Assembly: GCA_025330725.1 (NCBI GenBank) | Contig: JAIWND010000018.1 | Location: 310,001-374,000 of the forward strand | Origin: Chlamydoabsidia padenii | Taxonomy: Eukaryota; Mucoromycota; Mucoromycetes; Mucorales; Cunninghamellaceae | DNA length: 64,000 nucleotides | Direction: 5' to 3' | Shown here: positions 34,199 to 47,401 of the stretch, in pieces | Position numbering within the stretch: position 1 is the stretch's first letter | How the letters are laid out: every line of letters starts with the position of its first letter | Made by a program: the position numbers and the translations under genes | The notes under the pieces: generated by a model | What the model saw: only the letters and a program-made list of their open reading frames with translations | Database searches by the model: none | What the model was told of the DNA's origin: nothing

Positions 34199-37100
34199 AT
34201 GGCCTCAAGATCAAGCATGACTGGCACAAGTAAGTCAATGTCACTCTCTTTAAATAAACATATCTTCTAATCTCTTCTTCTTCCTCTTTCAATAGAACGA
34301 TTGTATGATACTTCTCCTCACCCTATCAATAAACACCGGTCCAGTATCGTATCCAGTCGACTATCGATCAGTTCGGCATCCACACGACGCTCAGCTCTCG
34401 ATCCTATGGAAAACACCAACAGTCACCCAACAAGCGATGATCTGATGCATGATATGCAAGTGCGTGAAAAACAAGCAAATGAACGAACAAACAAGGCGGA
34501 ACAGGAACGCGATGAACTCAAAGCCAAGATTAATCTACTGAAAGTGTCTCATCAAACGACTGTCAAAACATTGGTGGATCAGCTGGAGGAATACAAGGCT
34601 TTGGCAAACAGGCAATATCGAGATGACGATGACACACAAGACAAGCGAATGATCGAGCGACTGGAACAACAACTGAAAGAGTCAACCCAGCAAGTACAAG
34701 AACACCAAGCACAAATCCATAATCATCTATACGATCATGACCAAGTGGTGGGTGCTCTCAAACAACAAGTGAAGGATCTCGAGCATAAATTGGCCAATCT
34801 CAATCAAGAAACGGCGACAGACACCCAGACAATGATGGATCAAATGACACAACAAGCTGAAGAATTGCGCCAGGAAATCGTTAACAAGGACAATGCACTT
34901 GAACGGACCAAGAAACAACTGACTATTGTCACCGATGAGGTTCAAGTACTGCAGGCTCAGGTGGACAGACAACAGGTAGAATTGAAAGGCAAATCGGCGA
35001 CGGTGGATCGACTAACACGGCAAATGGACGATCTTCAACAAAATGCGGTGGACAAGGAAAATTCATTCTCGGTGGCACTCGATCGAGTCAAGAAGGAACT
35101 GGCGGCCAAGATGGATCAAGTCGAGGCGTTAAAGATTGAATTGGATAATCAGCAGCAACAACAACAAATGGATCTGACAGGTAAATCGACTCTGGTGGAC
35201 CGTTTGAAGAGACAGGTGGAAGAGCTTAGTCAAGCTTTGGAGGCGCGCGACCAAGCCATGGATGATTTGGAACATACTACCTCCACTCACATTGACCGGA
35301 TCAAGAAACAACTAGTGGCCAAGACAAATCAAGTCGAAGCATTACAAGCCGAACTGGACACTCAGCGTATGGACTTCAATGGCAAGTCTTCTGCCCAAGT
35401 GGAACGACTAACCAAACAAGTGGATGATCTGCGGCTAGAACTAGGTGAACGGGACGATAAGGATAGGTCGATGACGATGGCGCTTGAACGAACCAAGAAA
35501 CAACTAGCTGCCAAAGCGGATCAAGTCCAGACTCTACAAGCGGAACTGGAGGCACAGCAACAAGCTCAAATGGATCTCAATGGCAAATCGGTGCACGTTG
35601 ATCGATTGACAAGACAGGTGGATGACTTGCTTCAACAACTGACAGATCGAGACGAACAATTACACACAACCACCATGGCGTTCGAACGAACTAAGAAACA
35701 ATTGGCGATCAAGGTGGATGAAATCCAGACGTTACAAGCGGAAATCGAAGCACAGCAACAAACTCAAATGGATCTCAATGGCAAGTCGGCACATATAGAT
35801 CGATTGACAAGACAAATGGATGATTTGCGGCAACAATTGGCAACGAGGGACGAACAGGAACACACAACCACCATGGCACTCGAACGAACCAAGAAACAAT
35901 TGGCGATCAAGGTGGATGAAATCCAGACGTTACAAGCGGAAATCGAAGCACAGCAACAAACTCAAATGGACCTCAATAGCAAGTCGGTACATGTAGATCA
36001 ATTAACAAGACAGGTAGATAATTTGCTTCAACAATTAACAGATCGAGACGAACAATTAAATACAACCACCATGGCGCTCGAACGAACCAAGAAACAATTG
36101 GCAAACAAGGTGGATCAAATCCAGACGTTACAAGCGGAAATCGAAGCACAGCAACAAGCTCAAATGGATCTCGATGGCAAGTCAGTGCATGTTGATCGAT
36201 TGACAAGACAGGTGGATGATTTGCGGCAACAATTGGCAACGAGGGACGAACAGGAACACACAACTACCATGGCGCTCGAACGAACCAGGAAACAGTTGGC
36301 GATCAAGGTAGATGAAGTCAAATCTCTCCAAGCCGAATTAGACAAGCAACAAGTGGAATCAACTGAACAGCACCGCAAGCAACTGGCACGATTGGAACAA
36401 GATCGGGACACTTTACGGGATGAATTGCGTACAATGACGAACCGGCAACGACAACAGGATGCACGATTAGCTGAAAAGCAGCACCAGATCGAGCAACTCC
36501 AGACTGAGCAACCTGATCTCTTGGCGCGGCAACACAAGGTACAAGAAACACGCTGGCGGCACGAGATGGATGAAAAACAAGCCCAGATTGATGTATTGAT
36601 GACCCAACTTGATCAAGCACGCCACAACAACAAGCAACAACAATCTCGACTGACCCAGAGTCTGGAAACACAACTGGAGGATATGCGGCGGGTGTTGGTG
36701 GAACGTGAAGAACAACTCCGAAGAGTGGAACATGATCGGGCCCAAGTGTCAACCCTGAAAGCAGCGACCATGGTGGAAAAAGATCAACATATCTCTGAAC
36801 TCGAACAGGCCATGTCCGAAACCGGTGAACAGCTCCGAAAGATGTCACACACTGTGCGTGAAGTCTATGGTGAAAAGGCCGCGGCCGAACAACGCTTGGG
36901 TGAAATCGTCGATCAACTCCAACAGACTCAACATGACTTTGACCGCCTGGCTGCTGATGAACACACGCTACGACAACAGATTCAGAAAATCAAGGACATG
37001 GCACAGCAAAAGGATAACGAATGGGCGGATTATGCAAGATCGCTGGAAACCAAGGTGCGTGACCTTGAACAAGAATTGGACGTCATGCAAGTCACCGCGG

Positions 37101-37261
37101 CCTCTATGGAGGAACGGTCTCGGCAAATCTCTGATCTCGAAGATATGGTCCAGGTGGTCCAGGCACGACTCTCTAGTGCTATTGATGAACGGGATACTCT
37201 ACGGGGTCGATTTGATCCTCTCATTGAAGAAATCACTGCAATGAAATCTTCTTTAGGATAG
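34199..37261 (+). CDS. long coiled-coil protein with 66-residue repeats
   Basis: Exons 34199-34229 and 34296-37261 give 998 residues; the short first exon encodes MASRSSMTGT and the intron has a good donor and a CTTTCAATAG acceptor. Residues 1-55 are Ser/Thr-rich. From about residue 65 to the end the protein is almost wholly heptad-like, rich in Gln, Glu, Asp, Arg and Leu with very few Pro or Gly. Residues about 239-690 are seven repeats of about 66 residues, each with a (N/T)GKS-VDRLTRQ-DDL module, an ERTKKQLA module and a QTLQAE module. The last four are closely spaced copies at 198-bp intervals (35567, 35765, 35963, 36161). Outside the repeats it resembles generic spindle-pole or golgin-like coiled coils; no specific family is recognised. 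Confidence 0.8.
35565..36356 (+). repeat. four 198-bp in-frame repeats, arranged as a duplicated pair
   Basis: Units 4-7 of the coiled-coil repeat. Units 4 and 6 share LLQQLTDRDEQL, while units 5 and 7 share LRQQLATRDEQEHTTTMA. The 396-bp pair was therefore duplicated after the 198-bp unit had already diverged into two types. Units 1-3 (upstream) are much more diverged. Confidence 0.85.
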
Positions 37262-37442
37262 CTTTTACATTATATTTATTTTTACACAATCATTCAATAA
37301 AGAAACAGCAATACCAAACATTTTAATCCCCGCCAGTCTTTTTTTTTTTTTTTTTTTTTTTTGTAAGGAAGAAAAAGTCAGTTCCCGCGCGTCCTGGCTT
37401 TTTCTTTTCCTTTACCTTTTTTTTTTTAAACATTAAACTATC
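37262..37442 (+). promoter_or_regulatory. MSH6 promoter region
   Basis: CAATAAAGAAAC (37297) may end the coiled-coil transcript. TTTTAATCCCCGCC (37321-37334), a near copy of the recurring motif, is followed by 24 T (37339-37362). GCGCGTCC (about 37386-37393) contains an ACGCGT-like element related to MluI cell-cycle boxes used by many fungal replication and repair genes, but it is not an exact match. The MSH6 ATG is at 37443. Confidence 0.35.
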
Positions 37443-40400
37443 ATGGCTGCTGGATCAAAAACACCAGGGAAACAACAAACCCTGTTCTCATTCTTTAAGC
37501 AACCTGCCACGCCCACACCCAATCCTCCTCCTCAACCCAAACCAACTCAACCAGCACCAATTCAACCAGCTGTCAAACCAACAACACCTGAAACTTCACA
37601 ACAAGCAACAAGAAGGGTAAAAGTCATTCCCTCACTATCATTCCTTTTGAAACTCACTGTATATGTTTATCCTTAGATTCGTAAACGTATCAGTTATCAA
37701 GAATCAGACGAAGAAGACAATGCACCCGTTTTAACAGGTAAAAGAAAAGTTTGCCCACCTTAATGAAACACACTGATTCCCCGTATTTTGGTGATAGACA
37801 AAAAACGAAAAGTGCGTCCGATCATTTCTGACGATGACAGTGGGGATGAATTCGTGCCTGATGAAACAACTTTTCAAATCGATGCCGACGATTTTGGTAA
37901 GTCCCACTACATAACATGTACAAAAAAAAAAAAAGGTGATCTAACGAGTGTGACATAGATTGTACCATGTTTAGTGATGAAGAAGTGACCACAACATCAA
38001 CTACACCAACTTCTGTCATGTCACCAATTCAAGATAGATTCAAGGTAAACACCAAACTTTTTAGGGAACGACTACTAATTAACAGCTTGGCTTTTATATA
38101 GAAATTCACCATGGACTCACCTGGACCTCCTTCACCATTATCTCGACGCACCAACAGTAACACAACAACGACAAAAGAAGAAAAGCAAAAGGTGAAACAC
38201 ACAATAAGGTAAATGTCAACAACTGACCAATATATTTATACATAGGGCAAATCTAAAGCATTCAAGGAAAAGAACGAATCCCGATATAGTTGGTTATCTG
38301 AAGTAAGAGATGCTAATGGAAACTCAGTAGGTAAGACTCGTATATAAAATAATACCTAGTGGGATGGATTTAACCTTGTTTTGTTTTATAGATTCGCCAG
38401 ATTATGATCCTCGTACGTTGTATATCCCTGCCTCTGCTTGGAAGAACTTTACCCCTTTTGAAAAACAATTCTGGGAAATCAAATCGAAACAATGGGACTC
38501 GGTGGTCTTTTTCAAAAAAGGCAAATTCTATGGTAAAGTCTCACCCTATCATCTTCATGGTATACTCACTTTTGGTTTTTGTTAGAACTTTACGAAAAAG
38601 ATGCTGATCTTGGTCATCAACATTTTGATCTTAAGATGACGGATCGGGTCAATATGCGTATGGTTGGTGTACCTGAATCCTCCTTCGATCACTGGGCATC
38701 ACAATTCGTGGCTAAAGGGTAAAAAGAAATATCTACTTGACCCCCCCCTTTCACTAACCTATCTTTTCATCATTTGGATAGGTACAAAGTGGCGCGTGTG
38801 GATCAAATGGAAAATGCAATTGGTAAATCTTTAAGGGAAAAAGCAGCACTTTCCAAGGAAGATAAGGTGATTCGACGGGAACTGACTTCGGTGTTGACGG
38901 CTGGTACTCTTGTTGATGCTGGATTATTGACGGATGATATGGGAACGTATTGTATGTCCATCAAGGTAATATATATATATATATATAGAATCAATTTTAA
39001 ACAGGATTAATCTTATTCACCTTCTTGCTTTGTTAGGAATATTGTCCGGATGATCAGTCTGAACCGATATTTGGGATTTGCTTTGTTGATACCTCTACGG
39101 CTGAATTCAATCTCGCGACCTTCCAAGATGACAAGAATCGAACTAAATTGGAAACTCTTATTATGCAAATCAAACCAAGGGAACTTGTCACTGAAAAGGT
39201 ATCATCATCCAAGAGGCTAGTATTTATACTAATCTGTTTTTGTATTGTTTTAGGGCCGTCTAAGTGCAACTACCACTCGTCTACTTAAGAACTGTCTGAT
39301 CAACCCTTATTGGAACATGTTGATTCCTGAAACTGAATTCTGGGATGGAGAGGTGACAGCTGATGAAATTCGAATTGGTGGATACTTTAACGAGGAATCT
39401 TCTGACATTGATATGGAATCAAACGGTAAGACAGAAAGTAAAATGAACTAGATTGCTAATGATATTTGTGTGTTTATTTTATTTTAGATAACTGGCCTCC
39501 CGTCTTACAAACAGCGGCTAAAACGGCAATCTCGTTGTCAGCAGTGGGTGGTTTGATCTGGTATTTACGATCGGTAGGTCAAAAAGAATTTTTCAAAAAA
39601 AAAGAGAAACTAACTGTATTACTCCCATAGTTGAAATTGGACAAGCAACTTTTATCAGCTAGAAACTTCAAATCATATGATCCCATACAAAACTCAACAT
39701 CCCTGGTACTCGATGGTCAAACACTTGCCAATCTAGAAATATTTGAAAACTCGGTGGATGGATCTATTGAAGGTACTCTTTTTAAACTGTTAAACAATTG
39801 CATCACCCCATTCGGCAAACGTTTGTTTAAACAGTGGTTATGTCACCCTTTGCGACTGGTGCCTGATATTCGTGCTCGACAAGATGCAGTAGAAGATATG
39901 ATGCGGATCACCGAACTACAAGACCGTCTTGCCCCTGTATTTACAACCTTACCTGATTTGGAACGACTGATCTCCCGGATTCATTCAAAACGATGCACTG
40001 TCACTGAATTTTTAACCACAATTGAAGGTTTCAAGAATGCCAAGGTAAGCCCTCTCTCTTGCATAGACATGAACTAATTTTTTTTTTTTTTTTTGTATAT
40101 AGTCACTTATTGATACCTTGCGCCCTTTGGCTACCTCCTTTGAATCGACTCTCTTGCAATCCTTGATTGCACAATTCCCTTCTTTGGATGAACAACTCGT
40201 TTACTTTGCCGATGCCTTTATCATTACCGAAATCGATATTGATTGTAAGTAAAAAGTGATACCAGGGACAAACAGGTTACTAAATGCTTTAATATCCATA
40301 TCATGTAGACAGAAAAATGAAAGTGATTATTCCCAAAAAAGGTGTCAATAATGAATGGGATGATTTGAATGATGAAATCGAATCACTGGAAAAGACCTTC

Positions 40401-41932
40401 AATAAACATTTGGCCCAGATGAAATTGGAACTCAAGTAAGAAAAATGGATCATGGATTGTAACTTGCTTTTATATATATATATTTATATAATGTTATTAG
40501 ATGCAGTCGCTTGGAATACAAGGATCTTGGCAAAGAAATCTACCAAATTGAAGTCCCCAAGAATGTCAGTGTACCTAAAGATTGGATCTCCATGTCAGCC
40601 ACCTCAGTAAGTAACTGTCAATTCCTTCCCTCCATTGATCTAACCCTGGTTTTTATCCCTTTATCTAGAAAGTCAAACGCTACTGGAATCCAACACTGCG
40701 AGAACTAATTCCTCAATACAAGGAAAAGTTAGAAATCAAAAGCGCCTACACCAAGAACTTTACCACTCAGGTATACGGGGAATTCGATAAAGACTATCCA
40801 ATGTGGCAATCGGCGGTGTACCAACTTGCCCAACTTGATGCATTACTGGGGCTTACCCACGGATCACTACGACTTGCAGGTAATAATGATGGTGAAACAG
40901 TAATGAATAAAAACCAACTTTTTTTTTTCTTCCCTTTCTTATAGAACCAGCATGTCGACCGGAATTTATCGATGATGATAAAAGTGTACTTGATGTTAAA
41001 GATTTGCGACATCCTTGCTTGGCCACGGGTGACTTTATCCCTAACGACACTCTCATTGGTGGTACTGATCAACCAAACATAATTGTCCTGACTGGCCCGA
41101 ATATGGGTGGCAAGTCAACGCTCCTACGACAGGTAACGAAAGAGAGGAGGGGTCTTGAAACTGATCAACTTGACATGTTTGTTATTTTATTAGACTTGTG
41201 TGGTGGTTATTATGGCGCAAATGGGTGGATATGTCCCTGCCCGGTCATGTCGGATGACACCTTGCGATCGGATTTATACGCGTATTGGTGCTAATGACAA
41301 TATTTTGGCTGGGCAATCGACGTTCATGGTGGAATTGGCTGAAACCTCAAAGATACTACAAGAAGCAACTCCCCGATCAATGGTAATTCTGGACGAACTT
41401 GGCCGAGGCACATCAACTTTTGATGGCTATGCAATTGCTTATTCTGTACTTCACCACCTGGCTAATTACATTGGCTGTCTTACGCTCTTTTCTACCCATT
41501 ATCACACTCTTTGTCAAGAATTCGATGGAAACCGAAACATCAAAAACATGCACATGTAAGAAAGGAGAGAAAATGCCAATGGGGAACATGGCGCTTGTAC
41601 TAATCGAATCTTTTTCTTTTTCTTTTTTTTTCAGGGGATATCTTATGGATGATGATGAACACAGGGTCGTTTTTCTGTATAAACTCATGGAAGGTATTTG
41701 TGGGAAATCATTTGGTATGAATGTGGCAAAGATGGCTGGGATCCCTGATGAAATCATCATCAAGGCTTCTGAACGTGCTGATGACTTTGAAAAAACTCAT
41801 CGACAACGCAAAACTACTAATGGACCTGCTATCCCACCTACTGCCATAACGGATCTTGCTTACTTGATGAATGGTGGAAATAATGCGCGTGCCGTCCGGT
41901 CCATCATCAACTCATTCCAGTCATTAGTTTAG
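37443..41932 (+). CDS. MSH6: DNA mismatch repair protein MSH6
   Basis: Partner of MSH2 in MutS-alpha, which recognises base mismatches and small loops. Twenty exons: 37443-37616, 37677-37737, 37798-37896, 37959-38044, 38102-38191, 38246-38330, 38392-38532, 38586-38718, 38782-38965, 39037-39198, 39254-39425, 39488-39573, 39631-40044, 40103-40244, 40309-40435, 40501-40606, 40669-40879, 40945-41132, 41194-41555, 41635-41932 (1106 residues). A PCNA-binding PIP box QQTLFSFF lies at residues 12-19, then a disordered Pro-rich, acidic and KKRKVR-containing lead. The mismatch-binding Phe-X-Glu is present (GKFYELYEKD, about 245). The ATPase has [15 protein letters not shown] (about 875), [26 protein letters not shown] (about 955) and FSTHYH. 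Intron 5 uses a GTGAAA donor, forced by reading frame. No PWWP domain is present. Confidence 0.96.
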
Positions 41933-42800
41933 TCTATATATATATATCAAGCAATTTTTAACCATTTAATAAAAATCATGTATATTATCCTGTCTTTTAT
42001 CAATTTTTGTCTTTAATCAATGTGTAGAAAACCATTCAATTATCCTTTGTCACTTTGATTCTATCCCGGGTAAAATTAGGTATGTATTTACTGACATAGT
42101 GGTGACGAATGATACTGTAATAACAGTGGATTCGTCTATTTCTACGCGGGTCGCCCATTTTCCCAATTTCATATTGTATGATTAGATCATCCCATCAAGA
42201 TTATACCTTTCGATGACTTTATCCTGGCCACATACATACTGACACCATGTTTCATGCAAACAGAATGCGGAGTGTGAATAACACAGATGCCCCCCCTTTT
42301 TTTGAAGACCAGGCGATTATAAGACATGTTATAAAAAAAAGTTTTATTTGATTATAATCACATTAAAGACTAATCTAGTATACTAAAATCAATAAAAACG
42401 GTTCCCTGGCTGTTCAAACATAAAGTCACCAACAAGTGATGATCGCTTGAGAGATTAGTAAGATAAGAGGCACCCAACAAAAACCAAAGTGGTGGAGAAG
42501 ATGGGTGGAAACATCATCAGCTAAATTGCTTGATCAAAATACTTGTTGTGGTAATAGATTGACGGATTAGCATTGGGTACTCCGCCGAGCATTGTTGACA
42601 TGTTTGACTATCATTGTATGGTCCACTATAGATCGCTGTTTCTAAAAAGATAACCGTTGATTAATGTTTCTGTTTTTCCTGCTGTTGTGGATGCTATTTT
42701 GTCCTTTACCTGCCAAGACCACCGTGGCTGATGTGAGGACTACCTTTTCAATGGACTTTTGATTGTAATATGATCACTTTTTACCACCGTCAGGAAACGT
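41933..42800. other. spacer downstream of MSH6, nothing recognised
   Basis: TTAATAAAAATC (41966) is a likely MSH6 polyadenylation signal. The rest has no open frame of note and no recognised repeat. Confidence 0.45.
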
Positions 42801-42808
42801 AGGGGAGT

Positions 42809-44090
42809 CTAAATAGCACCACCAAAAAGTAAAAGAAGACATCCACCAAACCCAATGCTGATATTCAACTGATTCATGCTGCCATGGTTATAGTATTGTG
42901 GTAAAGAGTTGAAATGGTTAGAATATGTCAGATGCCCAAGGGTCGATGTATCCATTCGATTCCGGATTACAGTCACTGGGTGTTGATATCTTTTATACAA
43001 GATAACAAGCCTTGATGAGGAGAGGGCCGTATTAACTCCGCCAGTCACCAAGATCCCCTTTCCATCTAAGATATGCTTTTTGTTTTTCTTGATTAAAGAG
43101 ACAGCACTATGAGGATAACCGTAAGTAAAGGGATTAACTTACTTTAGCATCAAAGGACTAGTATACACCCATGTTCATTCTTACCTAGTAGAGCCCAAGC
43201 CAAAAGAGAACCAAACAGTAGACAGTAGTTGCGTTGGAAGAGGTATTCCCAAAGTCCCCACCCATAGTTGACAATGTTTGTTGTTTGCGAATCGGATTAA
43301 TTGAATTGTAAAAGAGTTGAGGTAGTTGTCCAAGTGCATCCCACCTACTTGATACCTACATAATATAAAGAGGGAGAGGGAGATTAAAAACACAGATACA
43401 AAGTAACTGTAGACATTCCCCAACTTCATTGGACCTACCCGTGTGTTGTGCTTCGTTTCTCCTTCACCAAAACGAAGTTCAAGTCTAATGACCCACTTTA
43501 TAGAGTGTAAGAGTAATATACAGGGAAGAGGAAGCGGAAAAAATAAAATTGAAGTGGAAAAGAACCTACTTTTTTTTTTTTTTTTTGAAACTTGGCCCCA
43601 TATCGGCATTTGAAATACCGTCCCAACTTTGGACAAAAGGTATCGTAGGAGGAATCTCATTTAGTATGGTAAAAAGGCAATGATAGGGTTTGTATCATGT
43701 CAGAAGGTAATCGCATAACATGCGTTTATGAGGGTTTGATTTCATCGACTTGATCTCAAACCTGATTTGGAGGAGTTGAACCTTTCAATAAAACACCAAT
43801 TCTTCATCGAGTGCCTTTTGAAATGGTCTGACCAACATGCAGTCGAATTGTGTGTGATGCACTTTCAAATTTATGTAATCCGTAGAGTCAGTCACCTTGG
43901 ATCCAGGGCGGCGATCGAGCGGGATATGAAATACAGTCACTGATGAGTTTCTAGTTGCATTGATTGCCTTTTTAAGACTTGCCATAACATCAGTTGAAAT
44001 GTTTTGTGCAATATATAATACTGATAAAGATTCCTTCACCTTGAATATAGTCATTCAAACAATCTCGGTATCTGATCACGCTGCATGATA
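42809..44090 (-). pseudogene. minus-strand exon remnants of an unidentified gene
   Basis: Several coding-looking segments follow one another on the minus strand: about 44054-43785 (90 codons, including LYIAQNISTDVMASLKKAI and FHIPLDRRPGSKVTD), 43672-43588 (PTIPFVQSWDGISNADMGPS), 43500-43448 (VIRLELRFGEGETKHNTR), 43345-43190 (WDALGQLPQLFYNSINPI) and 43065-42809 (DGKGILVTGGVNTALSSSR... ending in a Gly/Leu-rich hydrophobic stretch and TAG). GKGILVTGG recalls a kelch blade and the last piece could be a C-terminal membrane helix, so a kelch-type membrane protein is one guess. Frames and splice sites do not join cleanly, so I call it a decayed gene. Confidence 0.35.
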
Positions 44091-44190
44091 TCATCGATCT
44101 AAAATGAGAAAACATTGTGGATTTACAGAATCGTGAACATCCAGAAAATAATACTGACTGAATCTATCAATAGGAACTTGACATCATCCC

Positions 44191-44217
44191 TTTTTTTTTT
44201 TTTTTTTTTTTTTTTTT
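44191..44217 (+). repeat. poly(T) run of 27
   Basis: Uninterrupted T in the spacer upstream of the trehalase promoter. Confidence 0.9.
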
Positions 44218-44603
44218 ACGCTTCATTTCATCATTATCAGAAAACAGACTTGTTAAGGTGCATGATTCCGGTCCCTGATTTTACCTAGAGCTGGAGTACT
44301 ACCACAAAAAGAAAAAAGGGAAACTTGCATTATGTTAGTAGTAGAACTTTTTTAATTCTAATCCTGCGTTATGATGTGTTATTTGCTTATACTTGATTCA
44401 CATTCGCTCAATGAAAAGGTTGGGCTCGTATGACGTACATGAGTAGTTTATTGATTCCTGGAGTATACCTTCCGATGAAGAATTATAGTGTCATCGGGCA
44501 GATCATTCATCACATGGAGAGTCAATGCGTAGAGGATCCGCATATTGGCACCCTACTTTTTCGACTATGCCCTGACCTAAAGTATTCCAACCCCGACATG
44601 AGG

Positions 44604-44635
44604 CAAATCCCGCACTCTTCTTTTTCATATAAATT
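44604..44635 (+). promoter_or_regulatory. CAAATCCCGC motif plus TATA box upstream of the trehalase
   Basis: CAAATCCCGC at 44604-44613, then CATATAAATT at 44626-44635, then a pyrimidine-rich leader and ATG 44717. The spacing of motif to TATA (about 12-20 bases) resembles that at the PPR and helicase genes. Confidence 0.55.
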
Positions 44636-44716
44636 CGCCTTTTTCTTTCTTTCCTTTTCTTTTTTCATTTTTTTTTTTCAACTCATTCTTTACCTTAAAA
44701 CTAATACTACATTAAT

Positions 44717-47401
44717 ATGACGGATTTTACGAATGCCTCTCGTGATGATGACAGTGATGTCCATGCTCAGGCATCCAAGTATTATACAACAGGAATTCAT
44801 TCCAAAGGGCGAACCCGCACTTATATTGTAAGTCATTATCTACTCTTGCCTTTTAACTTTTACTCAGTCTTCGACTCTTTTTATTATTTTATGCTAGAAA
44901 CAACAACCGGCTCAATCACTTGGATTCTTGGCAGACAATTCACGCCATCGCCGATCTTCTCATGGTAAAAAGTCAAAATGACATTGCTACCCACTCATTC
45001 ACATTACTGACATTCTTTATAAATTTATACCTAGACAACAAAAACAAGGCTCAAAAGTTTCTAGTAGACGTTGACGACACTTTGCAGCGTATACTTGAAC
45101 ACGACACTGATGGTGACTTTCAAATAACGATCAACGATGGTGGAACCAAGACATTGACATTAGGCACTGCAGATTCTGGCGGATATAGAACCATTGACAT
45201 TCGTGGAACGTAAGTCTAGACACACATAAAAGTATAAAACAACAAACTCACGGATATATATATATATATATTTCCTTTCAGGTACATGTTGGCAAATCTA
45301 CTACAAGAATTGGCATTGGCCAAGGACTATGGTCGTAAACACATTGTCTTGGATGAAGCCCGACTGAATGAAAACCCTGTGGATCGACTCTCACGTATGA
45401 TTCGATACAACTTTTGGGATGGTCTGACTCGCCGAATCGATGCTGATAGCCTAGAAATCATTTGCCCCGATCCCAAGAATCGATCTAGCCAACATCATCC
45501 TATCATCTATGTCCCACGTGGCGATCCTGATGCTTATGACTTTTATTGCACGGTGGCTCGAGATCGACCTCATCTCAACTTGCAGGTCATCTATCTTCCT
45601 CAAGACATTACTCCTGACTATGTACGTGGCATCAACGATCATCCTGGCCTGTTGACCCTGGCAATGCGAAAGGTGACTGGTGCTGATGGCAAGCCAACCA
45701 TGGTAGGTGAACCCTTTGTGGTGCCTGGCGGACGATTCAACGAAATGTACGGCTGGGATTCTTACTTTACTGCTCTGGGCTTACTGGTAGACGGCAGGGT
45801 GGAATTGGCGAAAAGCATGGTGGAAAATTTTGCCTATCAAATCAAACATTATGGCAAAATTCTTAATGCGAATCGGTCTTACTACCTCACACGATCCCAA
45901 CCTCCCTTTTTGACTGATATGGCACTCAAGGTATATGAACGACTGGACCCTACGAATGAAAAGGAAAACAAGGCTTGGCTGCGACGTATTCTTAAATCGG
46001 CCATCAAGGAATACTGGCAAGTCTGGATGTCATCACCTCGTCTGGATCCGGTCACCCAACTGTCTCGCTACCGACCGGATGGCAAAGGGATTCCACCTGA
46101 AACTGAAGCTTCTCATTTTGACCATGTCATTGCGCCTTTTGCTCGCAAACACAAGGTTACCATTGAAGAATTCAACACTCTCTACAACAACGATCAAGTG
46201 CATGAACCGGAACTGGACGACTACTTTTTACACGACCGTGCTGTACGTGAATCGGGTCATGATACCACCTATCGCTTTGACAAGGTGTGTGCCAACCTTG
46301 CCACAGTGGATTTGAACGCCTTGCTCTACAAGTATGAAACCGATCTTGCTGATGCCATTGATGATTGTCTGGACGGGCTTTTGGAAGACTTTGATGGAAT
46401 GGCTCAAACTGCTGAGGACTGGACTCGTCGGGCGAAACAACGCAAGCAACGGATAGACAAGTACCTCTGGAACAAGGACGATCATCTGTTTTATGATTAT
46501 GACACTGTCAAACAAGAACAGACAACGTACCAATCCGTCACGGCTTTTTGGACTCTGTGGGCAGGATGTGCGGATGCTGACCAGGCAAGCGCATTGGCGA
46601 TTCACTCTTTACATAAATTCGAAGTGCTGGGTGGATTGGTGTCGGGGACGGAGGCTTCGCGGGGTGAAATCACCTTGGATCGGCCGAATCGACAATGGGA
46701 TTTCCCGTTTGGTTGGGCTCCTCATCAGATGATGGCTTGGGTTGGATTTGAAAAATATGGCATGCATGATATTTCTCGTCGTTTGGCTTACCGCTGGCTC
46801 TACACGTAAGTGGATTCAATCGTCTACAACACCTAACGTCTATTTTTTATGTATAGGATCACTAAATCTTTTGTTGATTTCAATGGCGTGGTGCCTGAAA
46901 AATACGATGTGGTCAGCTCATCACACAAGGTTCAAGTCGAATATGGTAATGTGGGAACTGACTTTAAATATGTACCCCGTGAAGGATTCGGCTGGATGAA
47001 CGCCAGGTAATTAAAAAGAAAGAAAGAAAGAAAGAAAAAAACTTTACTGACTGATCACTTTTTGTAGTTATCAAATGGGATTGACTTACTTGAATACACA
47101 AATGCGACGAGCCTTGGGTACTTGTACTTTACCTGATCTTCTCTTTGAAAGGGCATTGGCTCGGGAACATCGACGTACGGAATTGGAACAACAAGCTTAT
47201 TTGGAACAACGCCAACGCTCTTCTCAAACCGCTCGACAATTGACTCGGAACGGAAGCACCAATGCCGCCATCACATGCATCTCCTCCTCTGGATTCAGTC
47301 AACCTGGGCCTGTCCTCGAACCTCTGGTAGAAACTATTAAACCGATGGTGGAAAACTCGATGACGGGATCTTACTTTACACAAGGTGCTCCTTTTTGCTA
47401 G
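44717..47401 (+). CDS. NTH1: neutral (cytosolic, calcium/PKA-regulated) trehalase
   Basis: Hydrolyses trehalose to two glucose in the cytosol (GH37). Exons: 44717-44827, 44898-44964, 45035-45209, 45282-46805, 46857-47006, 47068-47401 (786 residues). There is no signal peptide, as expected for the neutral enzyme. The N-terminal RHRRSSH is a PKA-type RRxS site. A calcium-binding loop, [14 protein letters not shown], follows at about residues 92-105. Both trehalase signatures are present: [15 protein letters not shown] and [12 protein letters not shown]. The intron before exon 4 splits the codon right after [21 protein letters not shown] at 47481 may be the polyadenylation signal. The gene belongs with the phosphorylase-kinase subunit at 56.9-61.7 kb in storage-sugar mobilisation, though they are 10 kb apart. 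Confidence 0.96.

Noticed and set aside
36160..36848. Long minus-strand open frames inside the coiled-coil gene
   Set aside because: They arise from the repetitive, stop-poor antisense of the coiled-coil exon; the plus frame is the one with repeat conservation at codon level.
43181..43660. 159-codon minus-strand open frame starting MRFLLRYLLS
   Set aside because: The coding-looking strings in this stretch are in other frames separated by intron-like sequence; this long frame reads through a poly-lysine run from a homopolymer.
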